Shown: positions 55,325 to 63,894 of the stretch, piece after piece | Numbering within the stretch: the stretch's first letter is position 1 | Layout of the letters: each line of letters begins with the position of its first letter | Origin: Nocardia amamiensis NBRC 102102 | Lineage (GTDB): Bacteria; Actinomycetota; Actinomycetes; Mycobacteriales; Mycobacteriaceae | DNA length: 64,000 nucleotides | Direction of reading: 5' to 3' | Assembly: GCF_001612745.1 (NCBI RefSeq) | Contig: NZ_BDBA01000016.1 | Coordinates: 44,385-108,384 of the forward strand | Translations under genes and position numbers: made by a program | Notes under the pieces: model-generated | The model's input: only the letters and a program-made list of their open reading frames with translations | Databases searched by the model: none | Told to the model about the DNA's origin: nothing

Positions 55325-57544
55325 TCAATCGCCGGTGTTCGACCAACCCCACCGGGATCCGCTCTTCGCGGCTGAGGCCTCCGCCGCGCCCTGGTAGTAG
55401 GCGGGATTGTAGGACTCCGCCGACCGCTGCTCACCGGGCCTCGCGTCATCGGACTTCCGATCACCGTGCCCCGGCCACCACGCCTTGTGCCCGATCATCG
55501 CCGTGAGCGCGGGTGTGAAGAACATCGCCATGACGAACGCGGCGATCGCGATGCCCACCGAGATGGCGAAGCCCATCTGTGCGAGCACGTTGTTGCCCGC
55601 CAGCATCATCGACGCGAACGTGCCCGCCAGGATCACTCCGGCCGCCGCGATGGTCGGACCGGTGTGCCGGACTGCCAGGGCCGCAGCCTGTTTCGGCTCG
55701 TTGCCCTCGCGCGCTTCCTCCCGCAGCCGAGCGACCATGAGGATGTTGTAATCGGTGCCGAGTGCGACCACGAACAGATACATGATCACCGGCAGCGTGA
55801 AGATCAGGCCGGACTCTCCTTGGATGTGCTGGAACACCAGCACTGCGGCGCCGAGCGTGGCCGCGAACCCGAGGAACACCGACGCCATCAGGTACCACGG
55901 CGCAACCAGACTGCGCAGCAGCAAGCCGAGCACGATCATGATCAGGATCGCGGCCACCGGGAACACGATCGCGTAGTCGCGTGCCATCGCATCCTGGAAG
56001 TCGACGAACACCGAGGTCAGCCCGCCGACCGCCGCCGTTGCACCGGCGGGTGCGGCCGACTGCGCGACATCCCGCAGCGGTCCCTTGACGGTGTCCAGAG
56101 CGGCATCCGACTCCGGCACGTTCGCGAGTGTCACCACGAAATCGGCGATCGTCTTGTCCGCGGACAGCTTCGGTTCGGCAACGTGTCCCACGCCGGGCAC
56201 CGCGGCCAGCGCGCTTTGGTAGTCGCTGAGCTGCTCTTCGGTCAACTCGCCACCGCCGGAGCGCAGCAGAACGTCCGAGGGCTGGGTCGTCCCCGCGGGC
56301 ATGCCCTTCACCAATTCCTTGCTGTAGACCACGGACTCGGACGCCTCCGAGGTCGAGCCGGAGCTGAGGTCGAAGGTCGGGTGGAAACCGAACGCGAACA
56401 CCCCCAGCGCGACCAGCACACCACCGGACACCACCGCGAAAGCACCTGGCCGTCGACCCAGCGCGTTGCCGGCCGCGGCGAACCGCGCGCCCTTCGGCTC
56501 GGTCCGCCAAGCCTTGGACGGCCAGAACACCTTGGTGCCCAGCAGCGAAACCACCGCAGGCACCAGTGTCAGCCCGGCCAGCAGCGCCACCGCGACGGCG
56601 ATCGCGAGTGCCGGACCCATCGCACGGAACATGCCGAGCGTCGACAACACCAGCGCCATGAACGCGATGATCACCGCGCCCGCCGCCGAGGTGATCGCCT
56701 CACCGACCCGGGTGACGGCACTGACCATGGCGGTCTTCGGATCTTCGCCCGCACGCAGCCGCTCCCGGTAGCGGAACATCAGGAAGAGGATGTAGTCGGT
56801 GCCGACGCCGAACAGCACGACTACCAGGATGGCGTTGATCGACGCATCGATCTGCAGGTCGAATGCCTTGGCCACCATGGCGATCAATCCACCGACCATG
56901 CTGGAGATCGCGCCGATCACGACGATCGGCAGCAGCGCGATCACCGGGCTGCGGAAGATGACCAGCAGCAGCACCAGAATCAGCACGATGGTGGCGACAC
57001 CGATGATCGCCATGCCCTTTTCGCTGGATTCCTGCTGGTCCAGCACCTGAGCCGCTTGACCGGTGATGCCCGCCTTCAGATCGGTACCCGCCACGCGTTC
57101 CTTCAGCTCCGCGCGCAGCGCCTTGACCGCGTCACTCTGCGTGGTGTCATTCGGATTGGTCACCTTGGTCATCTGTACGGCAATGATCTGGATCAGCCGG
57201 TTCTCCGATGGCGGTACCGGCTGCATCGCGGTGACGTCCTTGATCCGCGCGCCGAGCAGCTCGGTGCCGATCGATGCGACCGAGGCCGAATCGCCCTCGG
57301 TGAGCGGCGCCCCGTCCTGCCTGGCGAACACGATGATCGCCGCGGGCGCCGAGCTCTGCGGAAATGCTTCCTGCTGCATCTCCAGCGCCTGGATGGATTC
57401 GTAATGCGAAGGCAGGAAGGCGGATTGATCGGTCGTGGATTTGAGTTCCGGCGCCGAAGCCACCACCGCGATGGCGAGCAGCACCCACAGGCCGATCACC
57501 TTCCACGGATTGTGGACCACCACGGCCCCCAGTCGTGCGAACAT
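55325..57544 (-). CDS. MMPL/RND-family transporter
   Basis: 739 residues with the RND two-repeat plan: helix 1 (VVHNPWKVIGLWVLLAIAVVASAP), an extracytoplasmic loop, helices 2-6 with the GVGTDYILFLMFRYRERLRAG motif, a second loop and helices 8-12 with ALGTDYNILMVARLREEAREG. It belongs to the smaller actinobacterial MmpL proteins that export lipids or drugs using the proton gradient. It follows the EXLDI gene 42 bases downstream in the same direction. No link to the siderophore is evident beyond the general role of MmpL4/5 in mycobacteria. Confidence 0.9.
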   Translation of the reverse strand: MFARLGAVVVHNPWKVIGLWVLLAIAVVASAPELKSTTDQSAFLPSHYESIQALEMQQEAFPQSSAPAAIIVFARQDGAPLTEGDSASVASIGTELLGARIKDVTAMQPVPPSENRLIQIIAVQMTKVTNPNDTTQSDAVKALRAELKERVAGTDLKAGITGQAAQVLDQQESSEKGMAIIGVATIVLILVLLLVIFRSPVIALLPIVVIGAISSMVGGLIAMVAKAFDLQIDASINAILVVVLFGVGTDYILFLMFRYRERLRAGEDPKTAMVSAVTRVGEAITSAAGAVIIAFMALVLSTLGMFRAMGPALAIAVAVALLAGLTLVPAVVSLLGTKVFWPSKAWRTEPKGARFAAAGNALGRRPGAFAVVSGGVLVALGVFAFGFHPTFDLSSGSTSEASESVVYSKELVKGMPAGTTQPSDVLLRSGGGELTEEQLSDYQSALAAVPGVGHVAEPKLSADKTIADFVVTLANVPESDAALDTVKGPLRDVAQSAAPAGATAAVGGLTSVFVDFQDAMARDYAIVFPVAAILIMIVLGLLLRSLVAPWYLMASVFLGFAATLGAAVLVFQHIQGESGLIFTLPVIMYLFVVALGTDYNILMVARLREEAREGNEPKQAAALAVRHTGPTIAAAGVILAGTFASMMLAGNNVLAQMGFAISVGIAIAAFVMAMFFTPALTAMIGHKAWWPGHGDRKSDDARPGEQRSAESYNPAYYQGAAEASAAKSGSRWGWSNTGD

Positions 57545-57586
57545 CTGCGAAGAAATCCTTTCCGGTTTGTAAAGGCCTGGAGTACT

Positions 57587-58066
57587 TCAGATCTCGAGGT
57601 CTTGGGAACTCGGGTTCTCCGCCACGTCGACGACCGTCCGATAGATGTGCTCCGGAATCCGGCCCTCCAACTCGGCAGGCGTATCCACGATCTCGACCGT
57701 GTAATCACCCCACTCGCGCTCGTCACCGGTGAACCCGAGCAGGACGCGCCAGCTCTTCCAATCGGTCCAGTCGGTCGCCGCCGCCATCTCGCGCCAGTTC
57801 GATTCCTGCCGATGCACCACGAACTTCCCCTTACGGCTCACATAGACCCGCACCACGTCCACCCCCACCTTGGTGTACTCCCGCGATTCCCCGAGCAACT
57901 TCCCGAAGAAACGCTGCCTGCGCCCACCACCCGGCCCGACTTTCAGCACGATCTCGCGGAAGTCCTCCACCCGGCCCGGCTCGGCTTCCTTCTTCGCAAA
58001 GGTAACGCCACCGCCCGCCTCTTCTACGACATCCGCGCTGGTCAGGTTGTTCGGATCGCCGGTCAT
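57587..58066 (-). CDS. EXLDI-family protein
   Basis: 159 residues from ATG 58064-58066. The end PSSQDLEI and the body (FREIVLKVGPGGGRRQRFFGKLLGESR, VRVYVSRKGKFVVHRQESNW, DWKSWRVLLG) agree with the EXLDI family, small actinobacterial proteins usually encoded beside regulators or transporters. Biochemical role unknown. Upstream of mmpL in one operon. The palindrome TATACGTATA at 58216-58225 in the upstream region may be its operator. Confidence 0.75.
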   Translation of the reverse strand: MTGDPNNLTSADVVEEAGGGVTFAKKEAEPGRVEDFREIVLKVGPGGGRRQRFFGKLLGESREYTKVGVDVVRVYVSRKGKFVVHRQESNWREMAAATDWTDWKSWRVLLGFTGDEREWGDYTVEIVDTPAELEGRIPEHIYRTVVDVAENPSSQDLEI

Positions 58067-58215
58067 GACAATTCCCCATTTCATAGCTGAATGCGCACGT
58101 AAGCATGCGTCTACCGTCAACGGCCCCAGCTCGGATCCCGTTGTACCAGTGTCGATTTGATGTTGTCTGCGGCGCCGCGCTCGCAGCAACCCGCCGAGCC
58201 CACTATAAGTAGATG

Positions 58216-58225
58216 TATACGTATA
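58216..58225. promoter_or_regulatory. Short AT-rich palindrome upstream of the EXLDI-mmpL operon
   Basis: TATACGTATA, in an AT-rich stretch (ACTATAAGTAGATG precedes it), lies between the divergent EXLDI and DUF6247 genes. It could be a -10 region or a repressor site. Evidence is composition and symmetry only. Confidence 0.35.
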
Positions 58226-58318
58226 ACGCAAGATCTGGCCGGCTCGAGCCACAATCCCCTGCCGACGCCAACGGGCGGGCGAATGACCTTCGCGAGCAAA
58301 ATCAGGGAGGTTATCGTT

Positions 58319-58654
58319 ATGGACATGGCCGCCACTTACGCCTACGACGAACAGCCGAGCGGCGAGCATCCGCTGCTCCCCGGCGCGTCGCCGCAGCACA
58401 TACGCTCGGCGCTGATGCCGTCGGACGTCGGTGCGTTCGACGCCGCCTACGCGCTGGCATTGGACGACGCCCGCCGGAGCCTGGACCTCACTGATCTGTT
58501 TCGGACGCTCGAGCACTGGCGCCGTCTCGCAGTCCTCCAGAGCGACCCGGACAACTACCGGCGTGTCGTCCGGCGAGCCGCGGAACTGTTGACCGGACAA
58601 GCCATTCCGGAGGACGAACCACTGGAGGTTACTCGGGCCAAGGCTGGCATGTAA
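58319..58654 (+). CDS. DUF6247-family protein, probable antitoxin
   Basis: 111 residues from ATG 58319 with GGGAGG seven bases upstream. LMPSDVGAFDAAYALALDDARRSLDLTDLFRTLEHWRRLAVLQSDPDNYRRVVRRAAEL follows the DUF6247 pattern known from Nocardia and Streptomyces, where the gene often pairs with a small toxin-like gene. Its TAA is immediately followed by the GTG of the next gene (58655), so translation is coupled. Confidence 0.65.
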   Translation: MDMAATYAYDEQPSGEHPLLPGASPQHIRSALMPSDVGAFDAAYALALDDARRSLDLTDLFRTLEHWRRLAVLQSDPDNYRRVVRRAAELLTGQAIPEDEPLEVTRAKAGM

Positions 58655-58918
58655 GTGTTCCTAGTCGTCACCGACTCGGGCGCCAATGACCAGGTCCATG
58701 CTCTCCCCGACCACGCGCTCGCACTATACGCAGAACTGCGCGTCGTACTCGAGGTCAGCCCGTGGAGCGGCGAGTCGATCAATAGAGCGAATCCAGACGC
58801 ACCGGTACGCCAGATGACCTTCGGGCACGATCACGAAGGTCTGGTGACGTATCTCGTCGCCGACCGACAACGTGAAGTTCACATACTCGCCGTCCAGTGG
58901 CTCGGCGGCAGTTCGTAG
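58655..58918 (+). CDS. Small RelE-like toxin candidate
   Basis: 87 residues from GTG 58655, directly after the stop of the DUF6247 gene. The composition (DHALALYAELRVVLEVSPWSGES, PVRQMTFGHDHEGLVTYLVADRQREVHILAVQW) resembles small RelE/ParE-fold ribonucleases in length and strand order, ending in the VxxxxVxxV strand. No catalytic residue set can be named. A toxin role is inferred from gene order. Confidence 0.55.
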   Translation: MFLVVTDSGANDQVHALPDHALALYAELRVVLEVSPWSGESINRANPDAPVRQMTFGHDHEGLVTYLVADRQREVHILAVQWLGGSS

Positions 58919-59345
58919 CGCCCGCGCCCGCCAGGGCTGTCCGAACCGCCCCGACCGGGCCCACCAGCCGCCAGCCTTCGGTGAGGGGCGTGATTCAGGG
59001 GATCATCGAAAGCGATTCACTGGGGCGCTGGACTCGAATCGTCGGGCAGAATCCGGAACGCGGGATACCGGTCGAGGGGCCCTAAGCTCGGAAATCGCGT
59101 CTGAGGGCCGCACGTTGAATGCCGCACACCGCGCGGCATCTATCTCGGCCAGCTCGGCCGCCGCCTGCGCCTGCAATCCGGCATCGGTGCGGCGGCCGGA
59201 CCAGTCGACAACCCTGCGGCGCAAGGCGACGCCGCACAGGAGGCCCTACCGAGAGTGATGCACGTCACTCGAGATGCTGTCACGGCGGCCGGAAAACCTG
59301 TGTCGAAACCGGTGTAAGCAGCTGAATCAACCCGAAAGGGCGGAT
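58919..59345. other. Intergenic region, no supported gene
   Basis: 427 bases. Several short frames exist on both strands, but none has a ribosome site, family similarity or consistent codon bias. GGGCGG lies shortly before the ATG at 59346. Confidence 0.35.
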
Positions 59346-60320
59346 ATGAAACACCTGAATCGATTGGCACTGCTCCAGGTGGTGGGCGCGGTGGCGCTCG
59401 TCGCGAGCAGCACCGTCGCGTGTCTGGCAAAGCCTGAGAAAGGACACTCCATCGTGCATAACGTCGATGTTCTCGATTCGTTCATCTCCTACACCGACAT
59501 CGGATCCGGTGACACACCCGTTGTTTTCCTGCACGGCAACCCGACCTCGTCGTACCTGTGGCGCAACGTGATTCCGCATGTGTCGGAGAAGACCCGGGTA
59601 TTGGCGCCGGACTTGATCGGCATGGGTGCCTCCGGCAAGCCAGACATCCCATACCGTTTCGCCGACCACGCCCGCTACCTCGATGCCTGGTTCGAGGCAC
59701 TCGACCTCGATCAGGTGATCATCGTCGGCCACGACTGGGGTGGGGCGCTCGGCATGGATTGGGCGGCACGGCATCCCGGCCAGGTACGCGGAATCGCGGT
59801 GATCGAAACCTTCCTACGGCCGGGCAAGGCCAGCGAATCGGCACCGCAGGCCAGGGAGCTGTTCGCCAAGTACCGCAGCGCCGAGGGGGAACGAATGGTG
59901 CTGGAGGAGAACATGTTCATCGAGTTCAACCTGCCCGCGCAGGTGACGAACCTGTCGCCGCAAGACCACGACGTTTACCGTGCGCCGTACCCGACGCCCG
60001 CCTCGCGCAAGCCCCTGCTGGCGTGGCCGAGGGAAATCCCGCTCGATGGTGAACCCGCCGACGTAGTGGCCATCATCGAGAACTACGGCCGGTATCTGAC
60101 GACCACACCCGAGATCCCAAAGCTGATCATGGCTTTGGAAAACGGACAGGGCGCCACCGCGGCGGCAGTCGAGTGGGCCGCGACTACATTCGCGAACGCG
60201 GAGAAGGTCTCGATCCCGCCCGCCAAGCATCACGCGCCGGAGGATCGCCCGCATGAGATCGGTACCGCGGTCGCAAGCTGGATGGACAAGCACGCCCTGA
60301 CCGGTGCCAGGGTGTCCTGA
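59346..60320 (+). CDS. Haloalkane dehalogenase-like alpha/beta hydrolase, probable lipoprotein
   Basis: 324 residues. A hydrophobic N terminus ending in STVACLAK looks like a lipoprotein signal, unusual for this family, which is normally cytoplasmic. Motifs of the DhaA/LinB group: HGNPTSSYLWRN (oxyanion hole and the halide-binding Trp/Asn region), nucleophile GHDWGGALG, GIAVIETFLRP with the acid, and a C-terminal histidine in KHHAPEDRPHEIG. This is the haloalkane dehalogenase-II layout. True substrate unknown. Confidence 0.85.
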   Translation: MKHLNRLALLQVVGAVALVASSTVACLAKPEKGHSIVHNVDVLDSFISYTDIGSGDTPVVFLHGNPTSSYLWRNVIPHVSEKTRVLAPDLIGMGASGKPDIPYRFADHARYLDAWFEALDLDQVIIVGHDWGGALGMDWAARHPGQVRGIAVIETFLRPGKASESAPQARELFAKYRSAEGERMVLEENMFIEFNLPAQVTNLSPQDHDVYRAPYPTPASRKPLLAWPREIPLDGEPADVVAIIENYGRYLTTTPEIPKLIMALENGQGATAAAVEWAATTFANAEKVSIPPAKHHAPEDRPHEIGTAVASWMDKHALTGARVS

Positions 60321-60625
60321 CAAGAGTCCGGCACGGACCTCGTGCTCCGCGCGAACAACGTCAACGCGCTCGCGGTCACCGGAGTCGCGACCATCGCGAT
60401 GGTCTGCCGCGACGTGCTACGAAGCGGCAGACCGTAACTATCGGGTGACCGTCCGGCGTGACGGCCGCGCCGACGGCGATCCGGCAATGCACGACTTCGT
60501 CAGAGAGCCGACTCGACCTGAAACGACGGCAATCGGGTAACCGACAATTCGGAGAAATCGGAGACGCGTGGACCACCGTCAGGAGAACTGACGGTATACG
60601 CGGACAAGCGTGCGACGGTGTAGCT
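60321..60625. other. Intergenic region before the XRE/TPR regulator
   Basis: 305 bases with no recognisable gene. CCGTCAGGAGAACTGACGG (near 60576-60594) is a short inverted repeat upstream of the regulator start and may be its operator. Nothing else was identified. Confidence 0.35.
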
Positions 60626-61840
60626 ATGAGAGACGCAAACGCCGAGCTCACGGTGAACCGAAGGGTTGCCTTCTACCGCAAGAAGCGGGGCTTGACGCAG
60701 AAAGCGCTCGCGGAACTGGTAGGCAAGGGCGAATCGTGGATGCGCGGCGTCGAGGCCGAACGGCTCGATCTTGATCGTCTGTCGGTCATCAGGGATCTCG
60801 CCAACGCGCTTGGCGTCACCGTGGGTGACCTGATCGGCAACCCGATTCTCCTGGAATGGAAGTCGCAGACCGAGCGCGCCAGCGTTCCAAAGATCCGAGC
60901 TGCGCTCACCGCATCGTTCCTGCCTCTGCCGGTCAATCCAAGCACGATCGATCTGGATCAGACCCGCGCACAGCTCGAGCACGCGTGGACGGACTGGCAA
61001 GCCAACGAGTACCACAAGCTGACGAATGAGCTTCCGAATTTGGTTACGTCGACTGTCGCGGCTGCACGGAACCTTGAAGGGGATGCTGAACGACGGGCCC
61101 AGCGTCAGGCAGCTTCGGTGCATCAACTTTGCGCGGTCTACCTCCCGAAGCTCGGGGAGACGGACCTTGCCATGCTGGCAGCCAGCCGCGGCCTCGAACT
61201 CGCGCAGTTGTCAGGATCGGCGACCAGTCTCGGATCTCTCTATCGAATCGTTGCGTACGCCCTCGGAAGCCTTGGTGAGTACGAACAAGCCATGTCGGTG
61301 GTTGATCAGGCCGTGGCAGAGCTGGGAAGCAGCCTCACCGGCATCGATGCAACAGGCGATCACCTGAGCGTGTACGGAATGCTCTTTCTCATTGGGTCTC
61401 GTGCCGCGGCCCAGGCGGGCAACCGGGAGCAAGCCAACACGTACCTTGCCCAAGCCGATCGGGTGGCGCGCCATCTTGGCGGCGACCGAAATCACCTTTG
61501 GACGAGCTTCGGTCCAACGAACGTGGCTATTCACCGCACTGTCGTTGCTGCCGAGGCCGAGAACTACGCCCAAGCGGTGGAAATCGGGATGTCTCTGGAT
61601 ACCTCGATGGTTCCGGCTGAACGTCGCGGCCGACACGCGATCGAGACAGCGCGATCTTTGTCGGCAATCGGTCGGATGGACGATGCGGTCGGCGTGCTGC
61701 TCGAAGCGGAACAGACCGGCCCGGAGCAGATTCGGCACCATCGTTTGTCGCGTGAGGTGGTCCGCCGTGCTCTCCGCGCACGTACACCGAGTGCAGGCGC
61801 TGCGTCATTGGCGTCGAGAATGAACATTGCCGAACTCTGA
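60626..61840 (+). CDS. XRE-family HTH regulator with TPR-like C-terminal domain
   Basis: 404 residues from ATG 60626. The HTH is at the front: RRVAFYRKKRGLTQKALAELVGKGESWMRGVEAERLDLDRLS. Residues about 130-390 are helical repeats of TPR type (LAMLAASRGLELAQLSG, LGEYEQAMSVVDQAVAEL, GNREQANTYLAQADRVARHLGG). Such proteins are abundant in Nocardia and Streptomyces and act as quorum-like or developmental switches (compare BldD-independent HTH-TPR regulators), though the signal is unknown. Two small overlapping genes follow. Confidence 0.82.
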   Translation: MRDANAELTVNRRVAFYRKKRGLTQKALAELVGKGESWMRGVEAERLDLDRLSVIRDLANALGVTVGDLIGNPILLEWKSQTERASVPKIRAALTASFLPLPVNPSTIDLDQTRAQLEHAWTDWQANEYHKLTNELPNLVTSTVAAARNLEGDAERRAQRQAASVHQLCAVYLPKLGETDLAMLAASRGLELAQLSGSATSLGSLYRIVAYALGSLGEYEQAMSVVDQAVAELGSSLTGIDATGDHLSVYGMLFLIGSRAAAQAGNREQANTYLAQADRVARHLGGDRNHLWTSFGPTNVAIHRTVVAAEAENYAQAVEIGMSLDTSMVPAERRGRHAIETARSLSAIGRMDDAVGVLLEAEQTGPEQIRHHRLSREVVRRALRARTPSAGAASLASRMNIAEL

Positions 61841-62067
61841 GTTGGCGAGACTGTGACGACCTGAATTACAGTAACCTCCTCTGACAATGAACCTGCGACT
61901 CGCAAGAGTCATAGGGCCATTGTTTCAGGGTGTCAGCGTTAGTCGAATGATCCACTGCCTGATACGAGCTGAGGCAGCGTACCGTCACAAATCCTGATGG
62001 TCACCGCGATTTCATACCGTCTGCGTAGGTGGCGGTCCAAACTAGCTTTTTAACTGACGCTTTGGAT

Positions 62068-62463
62068 ATGGATTCAAAGTGTGCCCCCACGTCACCCAAG
62101 ACTGAGATCACGGCCACCGAGATGCTCGGAAGCACGCTCCCCTGGGAGAGCCGTGAAACGATCGTCACCCCGCCGACGATCTGCGCGTTCGCCGGAATCG
62201 AGTTCGCCCACCAGCAGATGCGCAAACACCGCGCGTGCAACATCGACCGGTGCGCATGGAAGCGGACTGCCTTTCATACGCTGGTCCACTTCGGCCGGAT
62301 CGTTCCGCAGGAACTGAGCCCACGTGAACGCGCCCACCGGCGCGGCATCGACTACCCCATGGAGGACACTCACAACGCGCTCGCCGCCGCAACACCTACA
62401 GCGCAAACGTTCCAACAGGTTCTCGACGGACTGACCCCGTCGGTCCGAGGTGAGCAGCCATGA
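62068..62463 (+). CDS. Small hypothetical HxxC-type protein
   Basis: 131 residues from ATG 62068 (a GTG at 62029 is in frame; neither has a clear ribosome site). The middle has HQQMRKHRACNIDRCAWKRTAFHTLVHFGRIVPQ, that is H-x2-C-x4-C then a basic helix, the same arrangement as the 47293-47487 protein. Its TGA overlaps the ATG of the next gene (ATGA). Unknown function, possibly metal-binding. Lies downstream of the XRE/TPR regulator, which may control it. Confidence 0.6.
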   Translation: MDSKCAPTSPKTEITATEMLGSTLPWESRETIVTPPTICAFAGIEFAHQQMRKHRACNIDRCAWKRTAFHTLVHFGRIVPQELSPRERAHRRGIDYPMEDTHNALAAATPTAQTFQQVLDGLTPSVRGEQP

Positions 62464-62810
62464 GCGCGTGGAATGTAGTCTGGAGCGTCGGTGCGGTCCT
62501 CGCCACGAGCGCGTTGGCAATCACCGCGATCGGGTGCGTATGGCCGAGCGGCCAACGGCACAAATCCACTACCGTGCGACGGCACGCCCGAACCCGCTGC
62601 GCCCTGCGGCCCGTGCCGTGGCCGCAAGCATGGACCTGCGTCCCACCCACGCGCCCGCTCACCCTCACCGAAGCCCATCACGCAATGCAGCTCCACCGCG
62701 AACATACCTGTGCCCGAAAGCAAGCCGCGTTCGCCGCACTCGTCGCCGCTGGCCACGCAACACCTGATTCCGGACGCCGGCACCGCCCCTGGGAGTCCGG
62801 TCGATCATGA
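62460..62810 (+). CDS. Small membrane-anchored protein with a related C-terminal motif
   Basis: 116 residues coupled by ATGA to the preceding gene. The N terminus is a single helix (VVWSVGAVLATSALAITAIGCVW), then a basic region, then HHAMQLHREHTCARKQAAFAALVAAG, which resembles the motif of the two other small proteins but lacks the first cysteine. Unknown function. Coupling suggests a two-part membrane/cytoplasm unit with its partner. Confidence 0.6.
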   Translation: MSAWNVVWSVGAVLATSALAITAIGCVWPSGQRHKSTTVRRHARTRCALRPVPWPQAWTCVPPTRPLTLTEAHHAMQLHREHTCARKQAAFAALVAAGHATPDSGRRHRPWESGRS

Positions 62811-62901
62811 GCGCCCCTGTCCGTCAGGTAGACAGCTTAACGACACTCGGCCATAGGAATCGCTTCTCGATACCAGTCCTTCCGAAGTTGTGAGCACACG
62901 A

Positions 62902-62937
62902 CGAAGGCCCGCCTCCCAACCAGGAAGCGGGCCTTCG
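62902..62937 (-). terminator. Hairpin after rpsQ
   Basis: CGAAGGCCCGC and GCGGGCCTTCG form a perfect 11-bp stem with a 14-base loop, 29 bases beyond the rpsQ stop codon. It ends the S10-type operon here, so rplN cannot be cotranscribed with rpsQ. Confidence 0.85.
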
Positions 62938-62966
62938 TTATTCGACCGATCAGCCGCGGAGCAGGC

Positions 62967-63239
62967 TTACTTCGCCTTCTCCAGGACCTCGACCAGCCGC
63001 CAGCGCTTGGTGGCCGACAGCGGACGGGTCTCCATCAGCTGGACGCGGTCGCCGATGCCGGCGATCTCGTTCTCATCGTGCGCCTTCACCTTGGAGGTGG
63101 TGCGGATGATCTTGCCGTAGAGCGGGTGCCGGTGACGGTCTTCCAACTCGACGACGATCGTCTTGTTCATCTTGTCCGAGACAACGTAACCGACACGCAC
63201 CTTGCGGGTGCCGCGCTGCCCTTCTACTTTGTCGCTCAT
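62967..63239 (-). CDS. rpsQ: 30S ribosomal protein S17
   Basis: 90 residues with the S17 OB-fold pattern: [79 protein letters not shown]. It binds 16S rRNA helices 7 and 11. Its ATG overlaps the rpmC stop codon. It is the last gene of its operon here, ended by a hairpin, instead of being followed by rplN. Confidence 0.98.
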   Translation of the reverse strand: MSDKVEGQRGTRKVRVGYVVSDKMNKTIVVELEDRHRHPLYGKIIRTTSKVKAHDENEIAGIGDRVQLMETRPLSATKRWRLVEVLEKAK

Positions 63240-63475
63240 GCCGCATCTCCCTTGCCAGCGGGTCCGGTGGCCAGACCGAGCTCACGCTCACGCATGACCG
63301 TGTAGATGCGCGCGATCTCGTGACGGACGACGCGCAGACGACGGTTGTTGTCCAGCTGACCCGTCGCCATCTGGAAGCGCAGATTGAACAGCTCTTCCTT
63401 GGATTCGCGCAGCTTGGCCACCAACTCGTCTTCGGTGAGCTCGCGGAGCTCTGCGGCCGGTGTTCCGGTAGCCAT
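63236..63475 (-). CDS. rpmC: 50S ribosomal protein L29
   Basis: 79 residues from the [18 protein letters not shown] methionine (ATG 63473-63475, which shares one base with the rplP stop). The two-helix body [45 protein letters not shown] is typical of L29. It sits near the polypeptide exit tunnel and binds trigger factor and SRP partners. Confidence 0.97.
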   Translation of the reverse strand: MATGTPAAELRELTEDELVAKLRESKEELFNLRFQMATGQLDNNRRLRVVRHEIARIYTVMRERELGLATGPAGKGDAA

Positions 63476-63891
63476 CAGAACTGCTCCTCCCTGGTCACGA
63501 TCCTGCACTTCATCGGGAGCTTGTGCATCGCGCGGCGCAACGCCTCACGAGCGGTCTCCTCATTCGGGTAGCTCATCTCGAACATCACCCGACCCGGCTT
63601 CACATTCGCGACCCACCACTCCGGCGAACCCTTACCCGAACCCATACGGGTCTCGGCGGGCTTCTTGGTCAACGGACGATCCGGGTAGATGTTGATCCAG
63701 ATCTTGCCGCCACGGCGGATGTGGCGAGTCATCGCGATACGCGCCGACTCGATCTGCCGGTTGGTGACGTACGCCGGCTCCAGCGCCTGAATGCCGTACT
63801 CGCCGAACGCCACCGAGGTGCCGCCCTTGGCCATGCCGGAACGGCCCGGGTGATGCTGCTTGCGGTGCTTCACCTTACGAGGCATCAGCAT
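63475..63891 (-). CDS. rplP: 50S ribosomal protein L16
   Basis: 138 residues beginning [24 protein letters not shown], the standard actinobacterial start (MPRKV at 63885 is the minimal alternative). The segments [33 protein letters not shown] close the protein. L16 sits at the A-site side of the 50S subunit. Confidence 0.98.
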   Translation of the reverse strand: MLMPRKVKHRKQHHPGRSGMAKGGTSVAFGEYGIQALEPAYVTNRQIESARIAMTRHIRRGGKIWINIYPDRPLTKKPAETRMGSGKGSPEWWVANVKPGRVMFEMSYPNEETAREALRRAMHKLPMKCRIVTREEQF

Positions 63892-63894
63892 GCG

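Noticed and set aside
55466..58090. An 874-codon plus-strand frame over the MmpL and EXLDI genes
   Set aside because: A long antisense frame caused by codon bias. The His/Arg/Gln-rich composition is typical of shadows.
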